Shown here in pieces: positions 33,299-41,751 of a stretch of DNA of 50,025 nt. The position numbers were made by a program, and so were the translations under genes. This DNA is from Actinomycetota bacterium (GTDB lineage Bacteria; Actinomycetota; Actinomycetes; Actinomycetales; Microbacteriaceae), in the NCBI GenBank assembly GCA_030838475.1, contig JAUZFP010000122.1, forward strand, positions 1 through 50,025, written 5' to 3'. The notes under the pieces are model-generated. The model had not been told where the DNA came from. It was given only the letters and a program-made list of their open reading frames with translations, and searched no databases. Numbering within the stretch: position 1 is the stretch's first letter; every line of letters starts with the position of its first letter.

Positions 33299-34369
33299 CT
33301 AGCGGCCGTAGGTCGGGAGCACGCCAAGCTCCGTGAGCTGCTCCGAGAGTCCGGCTCCGTCGGGCGCGTAGAGCCAGGGGGCGCTGCCGCCGACCAGTTC
33401 ATCCGGAAGGGTGCTGCGCCCGCCGGCGAGCACCGCCTCGCCGGGGGAGAGCTGCCGGATGCAGACGGCCGCCACGTTCTGCGGGTGAGCTCGCGCAAAT
33501 TCGCCGTACAGCTCTTCGTCGTGCTGGCCGTCGTCGCCGATGAGCAGCCACCGCAGTTTCGGGAACTCCGCGGCGAGGCGCGCGAGGTTGTCGTGCTTAT
33601 GCTGTCGCCCGCTGCGAAACAGCCGGTCGTGGGTGGGACCCCAATCCGTGAGCAGGAGAGAGCCGGCCGGGTAAAGGTTTCTGGACAGGAAGCGGGTGAG
33701 CGTCGGAGCGACGTTCCACGCACCGGTGGAGAGGTAGATCACGGGGGAGCCGGGGTGTGTACGCACGAGGCGTTCGTACAGCACGGCCATCCCTGCGACC
33801 GGCCGCCTGGCGTGCTCGTCGAGGACGAAGGTATTCCACGCCGCAAGGAGCGGCCTCGGCAGCGCGGTGACCATGACGGTGTCGTCGATGTCGGAGATGA
33901 CGCCGAACCTCGCCCTCGGATCGACCACGAAAATGGGGGCGGTCACGGTTCCTGAGCCTTCCGTGCGCATGGTGATCGTGTTCCATCCCGCGGGCAGGAC
34001 GATTTCGAGGCGGGTGTCGATGACGCCGCCGCGGTCGGCCCTGACCTGGTAGTCGTTCCCGCCCGCCGTCACCGTGACATCGACATCGCCGGCGGGCACG
34101 CTCGTGAAACTGCGCCATCCACGCACGCTTCGAGAGCGTGGTTTCTCGGTCGCGCCAGCACGAACCGGCCGCACGAGGAGAACCCGGCCGAGTACCCGGA
34201 TCCAGTTGCCGCCGCCGTAGCCCGAGAACGGGACGACCGTGGGCAGCAGCCCGCGCTTTCTCGCCCGTTTCGCGCGAAACGCGTGCAACGCATCCTCGAG
34301 TCGCGCGGCACGGTGGAGCTCTCGGGGTAGTGAGGCGGCAGGAGACGCAGTACCGCGCGATCGAGCCAT
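33299..34369 (-). CDS. App1-family (DUF2183) phosphatase-domain protein
   Basis: 356 aa from ATG 34369. The central domain has SDIDDTV (about 159-165), matching the DxDxT catalytic loop of the App1/DUF2183 group, whose yeast member App1p is a phosphatidate phosphatase. Further marks: SPVIYLSTGAWNVAP, PAGSLLLTDWGPT, and KHDNLARLAAEFPKLRWLLI followed by GDDGQHD, a second acidic cluster. An N-terminal beta-rich region (70-150) precedes it. No signal peptide or membrane span. Lipid phosphatase activity is a family inference. Ends 10 nt from zwf in convergent arrangement. Confidence 0.85.
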   Translation of the reverse strand: MARSRGTASPAASLPRELHRAARLEDALHAFRAKRARKRGLLPTVVPFSGYGGGNWIRVLGRVLLVRPVRAGATEKPRSRSVRGWRSFTSVPAGDVDVTVTAGGNDYQVRADRGGVIDTRLEIVLPAGWNTITMRTEGSGTVTAPIFVVDPRARFGVISDIDDTVMVTALPRPLLAAWNTFVLDEHARRPVAGMAVLYERLVRTHPGSPVIYLSTGAWNVAPTLTRFLSRNLYPAGSLLLTDWGPTHDRLFRSGRQHKHDNLARLAAEFPKLRWLLIGDDGQHDEELYGEFARAHPQNVAAVCIRQLSPGEAVLAGGRSTLPDELVGGSAPWLYAPDGAGLSEQLTELGVLPTYGR

Positions 34370-34469
34370 TGGCCAAGTCTCGCACGCCGGACCTTCGTGA
34401 AATGGCTTGCCTGCGGGCGGAATCGGCCATCCACAGCACGCGACACTCAAGAAGTGCTGAGCAATCGGC

Positions 34470-34488
34470 CGCCCCCGCTTCGGGGGCG
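34470..34488. repeat. GC hairpin in the divergent region
   Basis: CGCCCCCG-CTT-CGGGGGCG is a perfect 8-bp stem with triloop, 36 nt before the tetR start. It lies between divergent genes, so it is not a normal terminator; a leader structure or a barrier to antisense transcription is possible. No gene was seen in 34370-34524. Confidence 0.45.
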
Positions 34489-34524
34489 CGATAAGATTTG
34501 GCGACCGGATTGAAGGAGAAGAGA

Positions 34525-35169
34525 GTGCCGCTCATGGAACTTATCGACGGCAAGCTCGGGGCCTCGGCCCCTTTGCGCAATGAGCCCGTGCAAGCGCGAA
34601 GCACCGCGCGTCTGACGGCCCTGCTCGATGCTGCCGCGGCGGCAATCGACGAGCTCGGCTACGAGCGCCTCACGACCGCGATGGTGGCAGAGCGCGCCGG
34701 CGCATCCATCGGCACGGTGTACCGCTATTTTCCCGACCGCATCGCGGTCCTGCAGGCTCTCGCGACGCGCAATCTCGACTATGTGGTCAGGGGAATCGAA
34801 CGGGCGATCGGCGATCGTCGAGCCACGACGTGGCGAGAGGCTGTGCTCGGCTCCTTCGACGTGTACGTCGGCGCATTTCGCTCGCAGCGCGGATTTGCTT
34901 CCCTGCGCGGGGGTGACGTGCTCGACCTGCGTCCAGCGTCAGACGGTGCGACGGCCAACTCGCACATCGCCGACATCATGATGAACGGCATTGCGGCGCG
35001 CTTTGGCACAGAGGCGTCGCCCCGCGCCCGGTTTGCGTTTGAGAACGCCGTCGAGGTCCAGGATGCCCTCATCGCGCGCGCATTCGCGCGCAGCGCGAAG
35101 GGCGATCCGGCATTCCTTGAGAGCGGACGCGCGCTCGTCCTGTCGATTCTTTCGGAGCGACTCGCGTAA
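34525..35169 (+). CDS. TetR/AcrR-family transcriptional regulator
   Basis: 214 aa from GTG 34525, chosen because AAGGAG sits 6 nt upstream; ATG 34534 would be 15 nt away. N-terminal HTH at about 40-65 (TTAMVAERAGASIGTVYRYF then PDR), followed by a helical effector domain with a C-terminal TetR_C-like ALVLSILSERLA. Lies 114 bp ahead of the osmoprotectant transporter operon in the same direction and probably regulates it; the palindrome at 35178-35190 is a candidate site. Confidence 0.9.
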   Translation: MPLMELIDGKLGASAPLRNEPVQARSTARLTALLDAAAAAIDELGYERLTTAMVAERAGASIGTVYRYFPDRIAVLQALATRNLDYVVRGIERAIGDRRATTWREAVLGSFDVYVGAFRSQRGFASLRGGDVLDLRPASDGATANSHIADIMMNGIAARFGTEASPRARFAFENAVEVQDALIARAFARSAKGDPAFLESGRALVLSILSERLA

Positions 35170-35177
35170 CTCTTTAC

Positions 35178-35190
35178 TGCGTATTACGCA
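35178..35190. promoter_or_regulatory. Palindromic operator candidate before the opuC operon
   Basis: TGCGTA-T-TACGCA is a perfect 13-bp palindrome 8 nt after the tetR stop and about 94 nt before the ATPase gene. TAGTGT (35219-35224) further on is a possible -10 box. It fits a TetR-family operator; the binder is inferred. Confidence 0.45.
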
Positions 35191-35283
35191 AGCCATCGGG
35201 AATGACAGACGCTCCTAATAGTGTTTATCTGTTCGCAAGGCAAGTGTCGATTCGCGCCCTCACGCGAGGAATGAGCCGCCCCC

Positions 35284-36189
35284 ATGATCGAGTTCAAATC
35301 GGTCTCCAAGCTGTACCCCGATGGCACGCGCGCCGTCGATGACTTCAGCGTGGTCATCCCGTCGCGCAAGACCACGGTGTTCGTGGGCTCATCGGGCTGC
35401 GGCAAGACCACCCTCCTTCGGATGATCAATCGAATGGTCGACCCGACCGACGGCGTCATCGAGATCGATGGCGACGACATCGCGAAAACCGAGCCGGTGC
35501 ACCTCCGCCGCGGGATCGGCTATGTAATGCAGAACTCCGGGCTGCTGCCGCACCGCAGGGTCATCGACAATGTCGCAACGGTCCTGTTCCTGAACAAGGT
35601 GCCCAAGCCGCAGGCGTACGCGCGAGCGAACGAGCTTCTCGACACGGTCGGACTGGATCGATCGCTGGCGAAGCGCTACCCGGGGGAACTGTCCGGTGGC
35701 CAGCAGCAGCGGGTGGGCGTTGCCCGCGGCCTTGCCGCCAATCCGAACATCCTGCTGATGGACGAGCCGTTTGGCGCTGTCGACCCGATCGTGCGCGTGG
35801 ATCTCCAGGCCGAGACCATGCGCCTCCAGCGCGAGCTTGACAAGACCATCGTCTTCGTGACGCACGATATCGACGAGGCCTTCCTGCTCGGCGACCAGGT
35901 TCTCATTCTCGAGAAGGGCGCGAAGATCGCCCAGCAGGGAACGCCGGAGGAGATCCTCGCGAACCCGGCGAGTGACTTCGTGGCGAACTTCATCGGGGCC
36001 GATCGCGGCAAGCGCCGACTCACGGTCGACTCCAAGGTCAAGCCTCGTGGCGACGACCTCGTTCTCATCGACGCCGGTGGCTATGCCGCCGGCGTCATCT
36101 CGGCACCCGACGGCAAGCTCGCCACCGGAACCGCGTCACCCAAGTCGCGCTCGATCTCGAACAAGACCTCACAGGCCGGGGACGCGTAA
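35284..36189 (+). CDS. opuCA: Osmoprotectant ABC transporter ATP-binding protein
   Basis: 301 aa. ABC ATPase with Walker A GSSGCGKTT (about 37-45), Q-loop QNSGLLPHRRVIDN, signature LSGGQQQR, Walker B NILLMDEPFGAVDP and switch His THDIDEAF. Closest to OpuCA/ProV-type glycine betaine/choline/carnitine importers. The C-terminal 60 residues are short and lack a complete CBS pair, which in many OpuCA proteins senses ionic strength. GAGGA precedes the ATG. First of four tightly linked transporter genes. Confidence 0.92.
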   Translation: MIEFKSVSKLYPDGTRAVDDFSVVIPSRKTTVFVGSSGCGKTTLLRMINRMVDPTDGVIEIDGDDIAKTEPVHLRRGIGYVMQNSGLLPHRRVIDNVATVLFLNKVPKPQAYARANELLDTVGLDRSLAKRYPGELSGGQQQRVGVARGLAANPNILLMDEPFGAVDPIVRVDLQAETMRLQRELDKTIVFVTHDIDEAFLLGDQVLILEKGAKIAQQGTPEEILANPASDFVANFIGADRGKRRLTVDSKVKPRGDDLVLIDAGGYAAGVISAPDGKLATGTASPKSRSISNKTSQAGDA

Positions 36190-36869
36190 TGCAGTGGGTA
36201 TGGGAGAACTTTCCGCAGATCTGGGCCCTGACGCTCGACCACATCGGTCTGAGCGCTCCACCCATCGTCATCGGATTCGTTCTCTCGATACCCCTCGGAT
36301 ATTGGGCAAGCAGGTCGCGCGTGGCCCGATCCATTCTGCTCAGTGTCTTCAGCATCCTGTACACGTTGCCCGCGCTGGTGTTGTTTGTTACGGTGCCGGT
36401 TGCGCTCGGACTGGCGATTCTTGACCCCAACAACGTCATCGTCGCGCTGACGATCTACGCGATGGCGATCATGATTCGGTCTGCCAACGATGCGTTTGGT
36501 TCCGTCTCGGCCGATGTTCGTGAATCAGCGCGCGCCGTTGGCTACTCACCCGTGCAGCGGTTTTTCCGGGTCGAACTTCCGCTCGCCGGCCCCGTCCTTC
36601 TCGCGGGAATTCGGGTGGTGTCGGTCAGTACGGTAAGCCTCGCGACCGTCGGCGGATTCATCGGAATCCCCAGCCTTGGCAACCTGTTCCAGACCGGGTT
36701 CCAGATCCACTTCTTCCCCGAGTTGTGGGCGGGGATCGTGGCCGTACTGATCGTCGCCGCGGTATTTGATCTCATCCTGTCGGGATTGGGCCGCCTCCTC
36801 ATACCATGGAATCGTCGCAGGACGCGACGCCGCGCGACGCGAATGGTCGCCAAAGAGGTGATCGCGTGA
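36189..36869 (+). CDS. opuCB: Osmoprotectant ABC transporter permease
   Basis: 226 aa with about five or six spans. The permease loop SADVRESARAVGYSPVQRFF then RVELPLAGPVLLAG is the EAA-like region of the OpuCB/ProW family. Start ATG overlaps the previous stop by one base (TAATG). Pairs with the next permease to form the pore. Confidence 0.92.
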   Translation: MQWVWENFPQIWALTLDHIGLSAPPIVIGFVLSIPLGYWASRSRVARSILLSVFSILYTLPALVLFVTVPVALGLAILDPNNVIVALTIYAMAIMIRSANDAFGSVSADVRESARAVGYSPVQRFFRVELPLAGPVLLAGIRVVSVSTVSLATVGGFIGIPSLGNLFQTGFQIHFFPELWAGIVAVLIVAAVFDLILSGLGRLLIPWNRRRTRRRATRMVAKEVIA

Positions 36870-37636
36870 ATCTGATCATTGAGGGCTTCGCCTGGATCTT
36901 CGACCCGGCACACTGGACGACCAGCTCGACGTCGCAGGGCATCAGCGAGGCCTTCGTCCAGCACATCATCCTCACCGGTATCAGCCTCCTGTTGACGGTG
37001 TTGATCGCCGTGCCACTCGGCTTCTACATCGGCCATTCTGGACGAGGCAGGCAGGTCGCCATCATCTCCAGCAACGTCGCGCGCGCCGTTCCGTCGCTGG
37101 GGCTGTTGACCGTTCTGATCCTCGCGATTCCGATCATTCCCGGAATCCCGAACAACTATCTGGCCTACATCATCGTCTTCGTGCTCCTCGGAATACCGCC
37201 GATGCTCGCCGGGGCATACGCCGGCCTCGAGTCCGTCGACCGCGAGACGACGGATGCCGCGCGCGCCGTCGGAATGACGGAGTGGCAGGTGCTGACCAAG
37301 GTCGAAATCCCGCTCGGCGCAAGTCTCATCGTCGGTGGCCTGCGATCCACCACCCTCCAGATCGTGGCCACAGTCACGATCGGATCGTTCCTCGGCCAGG
37401 TCAGTCTCGGCACCTTCATCGTCGACGGCCTCGAGCAGGGCGACTTCGTAAAAATGATCGGCGGCGCCATCCTGGTCGCGGCGCTCGCCCTGGTCCTCGA
37501 CGGCATCCTTGCCCTCGTCCAAAGATTCGTCGTTCCGCGCAGAGTGTCCCGCGGATCGATCGATACAGGAAACACAGCGCACGGCATGAGGCTTCGTGCC
37601 TCAACCCCAGGGACACCCATTACGGAAGGTAACTAA
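36866..37636 (+). CDS. opuCD: Osmoprotectant ABC transporter permease
   Basis: 256 aa from GTG 36866, which overlaps the previous stop (GTGA) and follows AAAGAGG. Six spans; EAA-like loop DRETTDAARAVGMTEWQVLT then KVEIPLGASLIVGG. A 20-residue upstream extension to 36806 lies inside opuCB and is rejected. Confidence 0.92.
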   Translation: MNLIIEGFAWIFDPAHWTTSSTSQGISEAFVQHIILTGISLLLTVLIAVPLGFYIGHSGRGRQVAIISSNVARAVPSLGLLTVLILAIPIIPGIPNNYLAYIIVFVLLGIPPMLAGAYAGLESVDRETTDAARAVGMTEWQVLTKVEIPLGASLIVGGLRSTTLQIVATVTIGSFLGQVSLGTFIVDGLEQGDFVKMIGGAILVAALALVLDGILALVQRFVVPRRVSRGSIDTGNTAHGMRLRASTPGTPITEGN

Positions 37637-37639
37637 GAA

Positions 37640-38569
37640 ATGTTCGGATCAAAAAGAGGTGTGATCGCCGCCGGCGCTCTCCTGGCCGGCGCGGCGCTGT
37701 TGTTGGCCGGCTGCTCATCCAGCACCTCGCTGAGCGGCGGCTCTACCAGTTCCAGCGCCAAGACGACGGTCACGGTCGGCTCCGCGGCGTTCCCCGAGAA
37801 CGTGGTTCTTGGCAACATCTACGGACAGGCTCTCGCCGCAAACGGATTCACGGTCAAGTACCACCTCGGCATTGGTCAGCGCGCGGCGTACATCCCGGCG
37901 CTGGAAAAGGGCGAGGTCAACCTGATTCCCGAGTACTCGGGATCGATCCTTGACTTCCTGAGCAAGACCGCGACGGCCAACACTCCGTCGGATGTCAAGG
38001 CCGCGCTCGACAAGGCGCTCCCGAAGGGGCTCACGGCTCTGACGCCGTCGAGCGCCGCGGACTCCGACTCGATCAACGTCACGCCCGCGTTCGCGGCGAA
38101 GTACAACCTCACGTCGCTCGCCGACCTGAAGAATGTGCCGAACCTGTCGCTCGCGGCGAACCCCGAATTCCAGACCCGTCCGGATGGAATCAAGGGGCTC
38201 GAGAGCGTGTACGGCCTGACCGGGATCTCGTTCCAGTCGATCAACGACAGCGGTGGCCCAGCCACCCTGAAGGCACTGCTGGATGGCACGGTTGACTCCG
38301 CGGACATCTACTCGACGACCCCGTCGATCCTTGCGAGCAAGCTCGTCACCCTCACCGACCCGAAGAGCCTCTTCGCGTCACAGCAGGTTGTGCCGATCGT
38401 GAGCACCAGCAAGGTCAGCGCCAAGCTCACCGCAGTACTCAACAAGGTGTCCGCGGCGCTGACAACGAAGGACCTGCTCGAGTTCAACGCCGAGACCTCC
38501 GACGCCACCAACCCGGTGAACCCGGTTGTTGTCGCGCAGAACTGGCTGAAGAAGGTCAACCTGTTCTGA
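37640..38569 (+). CDS. opuCC: Osmoprotectant-binding lipoprotein
   Basis: 309 aa. Lipoprotein signal with lipobox LLLAGC, then a Ser/Thr-rich linker. The mature domain is an OpuAC/ProX-type glycine betaine-binding protein: VTVGSAAFPENVVLGNIYGQ, LIPEYSGSILDFL, and LADLKNVPNLSLAANPEFQT. It starts 3 nt after opuCD. Delivers glycine betaine, choline, carnitine or proline betaine to the permeases for osmoprotection; which one is not determined. Confidence 0.93.
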   Translation: MFGSKRGVIAAGALLAGAALLLAGCSSSTSLSGGSTSSSAKTTVTVGSAAFPENVVLGNIYGQALAANGFTVKYHLGIGQRAAYIPALEKGEVNLIPEYSGSILDFLSKTATANTPSDVKAALDKALPKGLTALTPSSAADSDSINVTPAFAAKYNLTSLADLKNVPNLSLAANPEFQTRPDGIKGLESVYGLTGISFQSINDSGGPATLKALLDGTVDSADIYSTTPSILASKLVTLTDPKSLFASQQVVPIVSTSKVSAKLTAVLNKVSAALTTKDLLEFNAETSDATNPVNPVVVAQNWLKKVNLF

Positions 38570-38595
38570 GGTTAGGTGCCACTGGCACTTATGTT

Positions 38596-38639
38596 GGGGC
38601 GTCACCTGGTCCGGCTTTCGGGCCGGCGGGTGACGCCCC
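38596..38639. terminator. Terminator of the opuC operon, possibly bidirectional
   Basis: GGGGCGTCACC / GGTGACGCCCC form a perfect 11-bp stem with a structured 22-nt loop rich in CCGG. It starts 26 nt after opuCC and abuts the stop codon of the convergent DedA gene, so it may serve both. Confidence 0.75.
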
Positions 38640-39284
38640 TCACTCGTTCGGGTCCATGTGGCGCGACTCGCGCCGCTCGATGGCCCTGCGGATCACGAAG
38701 ATGATGATGAGGGCGACCACGATGATTCCGACGAAGATCAGGCCGGCGCCCTGCAACTGGCCCTGCAGTTTGCGATAGCTGCCCGCCGCGAACGCACCGA
38801 CGGAAATATAGGTGACCGCCCAGATCGCGCATGCCGGAACGGTCCAGGCGATAAACACGCGGTAGCGCATGGCGCTGGTCCCCACCACCAGGGGCACGAG
38901 CGAGTGGAAGACGGGCAGGAAGCGAGAGATCGCGACCGCGATTCCCCCGCGGCGCTCGAGGTAGGTCTCGGCCCGCACCCAGTTCTTTTCACCAACTCGT
39001 TGGCCGAGCCTCGAGCGGCGGATACGCGGTCCGAAGAAGTGGCCGAGCCAAAAGCCGATCGATTCGCCGGCGAGCGAGCCGAGAATGACGGCGACGGCGA
39101 GCGAGATGAACTCGACCGGTCCGTTCACCGCGGTTGCGGCCACCAGGACGATCGAGTCTCCTGGCACGATAAGCCCAAGAAGAATGGATGTCTCGAACAA
39201 CATCGCGATTCCGGCGAGGAACACGCGGAGCGTCGGGTCGACGCTGTGAACCGTCGCCAGCAGCCAGTTGAAAAACTCGTTCAC
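38640..39284 (-). CDS. DedA/SNARE-associated family membrane protein
   Basis: 214 aa from GTG 39284. DedA-family integral membrane protein; some members flip undecaprenyl phosphate or phospholipid across the membrane. Signature: FLAGIAMLFETSILLGLIVP plus GDSIV, GSLAGESIGFWLGHFFG, and the F-x-R-FLPVFHSLVPLVVGTSAM amphipathic loop with conserved Arg. Four or five spans. The frame is open well upstream of 39284 but that part is Arg-rich and inside pabC antisense. Confidence 0.88.
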   Translation of the reverse strand: MNEFFNWLLATVHSVDPTLRVFLAGIAMLFETSILLGLIVPGDSIVLVAATAVNGPVEFISLAVAVILGSLAGESIGFWLGHFFGPRIRRSRLGQRVGEKNWVRAETYLERRGGIAVAISRFLPVFHSLVPLVVGTSAMRYRVFIAWTVPACAIWAVTYISVGAFAAGSYRKLQGQLQGAGLIFVGIIVVALIIIFVIRRAIERRESRHMDPNE

Positions 39285-39319
39285 GAGAGCCGAACCTATC
39301 GCGAGGAGTTCCGTACGGA

Positions 39320-40102
39320 CTAGAGCGGCTTGCGGAGGGCATCCATTCGCGCCCGCCACAGGGCCAGCCGCCCGGGAAGCTGCGCGAGGCTCGGACCGTC
39401 GATCCAGCGAGTGACGATGCGAATTCCGTGCAGCGCGTTCAGCGACCAGAGCTCGGTATCCGCGATCTCGGGCGGGGTCACCGCCTCCTCGTAGGTCTCG
39501 ACGCCGAGTGCTGCGGCGAGGGCGAGCACGCTGCGCACCGTCACGCTGTCGACGCGGTCGAAGGTCGCAGGGGGGCCGCAGAGGATGTCGCCGCGCCACC
39601 AGAGCAGGCCGCTGTGCGAGTCCTCGACGACATAGCCGTCGTCGGTCAGGATGATTGCCTCCGCGGCGCCCTCGCTCTGGACGGTCGTGCGGATGCGGGT
39701 CATCGTGTCGAGGTCGGGGCCCTTGATTCGCGGGACCGTCCGCGGATCCCCATCCAGCCAGGTCGCCTCGACGAGATTGTTGCGCCGCGCAGGGGAGCTG
39801 CGCAGGCGAAAGACGAGCAGGAGCGACTCACCCCGGCGCTGCAGCTCGACCCGTGGAAACCAGTCGTCCGCCCGGGGAATGAGTGCGAGCGAGGCGTCCC
39901 AGAAGTCGTCGGCGTTCGTTGCGGCACGATCATCGGGCGCCATGGACCCGAGGAACCTTTCGCGATGCAGGCCGAGCGCCAACGAGGTGCCGCCTGTCAC
40001 CAGCCACGAGTCGGCGACCTCGATCGACGTGTCGGTCATGTCGCAGTAGTCGAGCGCCACGAGTTCGCCGCCGTGCCAGCGGTAGATGGACTCAACGCTC
40101 AT
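39320..40102 (-). CDS. pabC: Aminodeoxychorismate lyase-like class IV aminotransferase
   Basis: 260 aa, fold-type IV PLP enzyme. PabC turns 4-amino-4-deoxychorismate into p-aminobenzoate and pyruvate for folate synthesis. Seen: GTSLALGLHRERF near 40-52, a Lys in RIKGPDLDTMTR as PLP-Lys candidate, AIILTDDGYVVEDSHSGLLW (class IV E-x-S signature region) and ILCGPP. It is a divergent member, so the assignment leans on the adjacent pabB, whose start codon lies only 12 bp away in the opposite direction. Confidence 0.78.
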   Translation of the reverse strand: MSVESIYRWHGGELVALDYCDMTDTSIEVADSWLVTGGTSLALGLHRERFLGSMAPDDRAATNADDFWDASLALIPRADDWFPRVELQRRGESLLLVFRLRSSPARRNNLVEATWLDGDPRTVPRIKGPDLDTMTRIRTTVQSEGAAEAIILTDDGYVVEDSHSGLLWWRGDILCGPPATFDRVDSVTVRSVLALAAALGVETYEEAVTPPEIADTELWSLNALHGIRIVTRWIDGPSLAQLPGRLALWRARMDALRKPL

Positions 40103-40117
40103 AGGGTTAAGGCTATG
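40100..40117. promoter_or_regulatory. Palindromic divergent leaderless promoter of pabC and pabB
   Basis: CATAGGGTTAAGGCTATG is near-palindromic. It contains both start codons at its ends (CAT for pabC, ATG for pabB) and two -10 boxes: TAGGGT for pabB and TAGCCT for pabC, each 7 nt before its start codon. Each gene's start codon therefore overlaps the other gene's -10 element. Both transcripts would be leaderless. Confidence 0.55.
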
Positions 40118-41440
40118 CCCCGCCCCCAGCGACCCGATCTCCGGCGATCGGCGCTCGGACGCTGGGTCGACCCCGCCGCCGCGTTTGTGGCGCTCTATGG
40201 CGGCGACACGGATGTCGTCTGGCTCGACAGCGGGCCGGAGGCGACGGCGGGCAAGAGCTACCTCGGGCGAGCATCCCGATCGGTGACGACGGCGACCGTC
40301 GGATCGGTGCTCGATTTTCTTCGGATGGAGCTCGCCGAGACCCGGATCGACTCGCCGGGTGACGGGTTCGAACTCGGCTGGGTCGGCTGGATCGGCTACG
40401 AGACGCGGTTCGAGACCATGGGCGTTCCGCGGACGCGGATCTCTCCCTACCCGGATGCGGCGTTCCTGTACCTCGATCGGGCGATCGAGTTCGATCACGC
40501 CACCGGCGAGGTGACGCTCGTCGAGCTCGGCGACGACGCGGAATGGCGGGCTCAGGTCGCCGCGGCTCTCGACGCGTCCCCGAAGATAGTCGCGTCGGTC
40601 ACTTCGACGAGCTCGGCGATCCCGGTTTGGCGTGACAGCGACGACGAGTACCTGGCCAAGATCCGCGAGTGCCAGGCCCGGATCGCCGCGGGGGACGCCT
40701 ACCTGCTCTGTCTCACGAACGAGGTGAGGGTCGAGGGCACGTCCGATCCCGTCACGACGTACCTGGCGCTGCGCGCGTCCAGCCCGACCCACCATGGCGC
40801 ACTCCTGCGGATCGGGGAGATCGCCCTGCTGAGTTCATCCCCGGAGCAGTTCCTCACGGTGACCCCGTCCGGCGCGGTCGAGTCCCGCCCGATCAAGGGC
40901 ACTCGCCCGCGGGGCGAGACGGTCGAATCCGATGCCGCCCTCGCGGCCGAGCTCGCGGCGAGCGAGAAGGAACGCGCCGAGAACCTCATGATCGTCGACC
41001 TGATGCGCAACGACATCGGCAGCGTCAGCCAGATCGGCAGTGTCGAGGTGCCGAGCCTGCTGACTGTCGAGTCCTACGCCCAGGTGCACCAGCTGGTCAG
41101 CACCGTGCGCGGGCAACTAGCCACCGGACTCGTCGGGATGGATGCGGTCGTCGCGTGCTTCCCGGCCGGCTCGATGACGGGAACGCCGAAGTCGAGCGCG
41201 ACGCGCATCCTCGATTTGCTGGAGGGCGAACCACGCGGCATCTATTCGGGAGTGTTCGGTTACTTCGGGCTGGACGGCCGGATCGACCTCGCCATGGTCA
41301 TCCGCAGCATCGTGTTGACGCCGGATAGCGCAACGATCGGCGCGGGCGGAGGGATCACGGCGCTCAGCGAACCCGATGAGGAGCTGGCCGAGGTGAAGCT
41401 CAAGGCGGCGGCTCTCCTGAGGGCGCTCGGTGCAGCCTAG
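40115..41440 (+). CDS. pabB: Aminodeoxychorismate synthase component I
   Basis: 441 aa, chorismate-binding enzyme. With a glutamine amidotransferase (PabA) it aminates chorismate to 4-amino-4-deoxychorismate. The motif PIKGTRPRG carries the Lys that is typical of PabB, where TrpE has Ala. Further conserved blocks: ENLMIVDLMRNDIG, YAQVHQLVSTVRGQL, FPAGSMTGTPK, GIYSGVFGYFG and GAGGGI. Start ATG 40115. Its last 4 nt overlap the convergent arsR-type gene. No pabA is in the window. Confidence 0.92.
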   Translation: MPRPQRPDLRRSALGRWVDPAAAFVALYGGDTDVVWLDSGPEATAGKSYLGRASRSVTTATVGSVLDFLRMELAETRIDSPGDGFELGWVGWIGYETRFETMGVPRTRISPYPDAAFLYLDRAIEFDHATGEVTLVELGDDAEWRAQVAAALDASPKIVASVTSTSSAIPVWRDSDDEYLAKIRECQARIAAGDAYLLCLTNEVRVEGTSDPVTTYLALRASSPTHHGALLRIGEIALLSSSPEQFLTVTPSGAVESRPIKGTRPRGETVESDAALAAELAASEKERAENLMIVDLMRNDIGSVSQIGSVEVPSLLTVESYAQVHQLVSTVRGQLATGLVGMDAVVACFPAGSMTGTPKSSATRILDLLEGEPRGIYSGVFGYFGLDGRIDLAMVIRSIVLTPDSATIGAGGGITALSEPDEELAEVKLKAAALLRALGAA

Positions 41441-41751
41441 AACCGCTCGGCGATGGTCTTGATGCGAGCCAGACGGGAATCCCACTGTGTGCCGAGGCGG
41501 TCGAGCTCTGTCGCCAACCCCGAGAGCCGCGCGCCGATCGCTCGGTAGCGGATCTCCCGCCCGCTCGGAATCGCCTCGACGAGGCCAACCTCGGCCAGCG
41601 CCGCGAGATGCTTGGCGATCGCCTGGCGCGAGACCGGAAGCTCCGTGGCGAGCGCGGACGCCGAGAGCTCGCGGGCGCCGAGCCTGGTCAGGATGTCCCA
41701 GCGCGTCTCGTCGCCGAGCGCCGCGAAGACCTGGGGGAGGCTCTGGTTCAC
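41437..41751 (-). CDS. ArsR-family helix-turn-helix regulator
   Basis: 104 aa winged-helix repressor: FAALGDETRWDILTRLG (1-20 region), recognition helix LPVSRQAIAKHLAAL, and wing GREIRYRAIG. No metal-binding cysteines are present, so it is not a typical metal sensor. It is the non-metal ArsR type often paired with SRPBCC/AHSA1 proteins, as here. ATG overlaps the SRPBCC stop (ATGA). Likely autoregulates through the paired palindromes at 42185-42235. Confidence 0.9.
   Translation of the reverse strand: MNQSLPQVFAALGDETRWDILTRLGARELSASALATELPVSRQAIAKHLAALAEVGLVEAIPSGREIRYRAIGARLSGLATELDRLGTQWDSRLARIKTIAERF

Noticed and set aside
34138..34494. 118-codon frame in the App1-tetR divergent region
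   Set aside because: Mostly antisense to the App1 gene; no ribosome-binding site or domain.
39285..39599. Upstream extension of the DedA frame
   Set aside because: Runs antisense-like through the pabC 3' part with Arg-rich sequence; the DedA domain begins after 39284.
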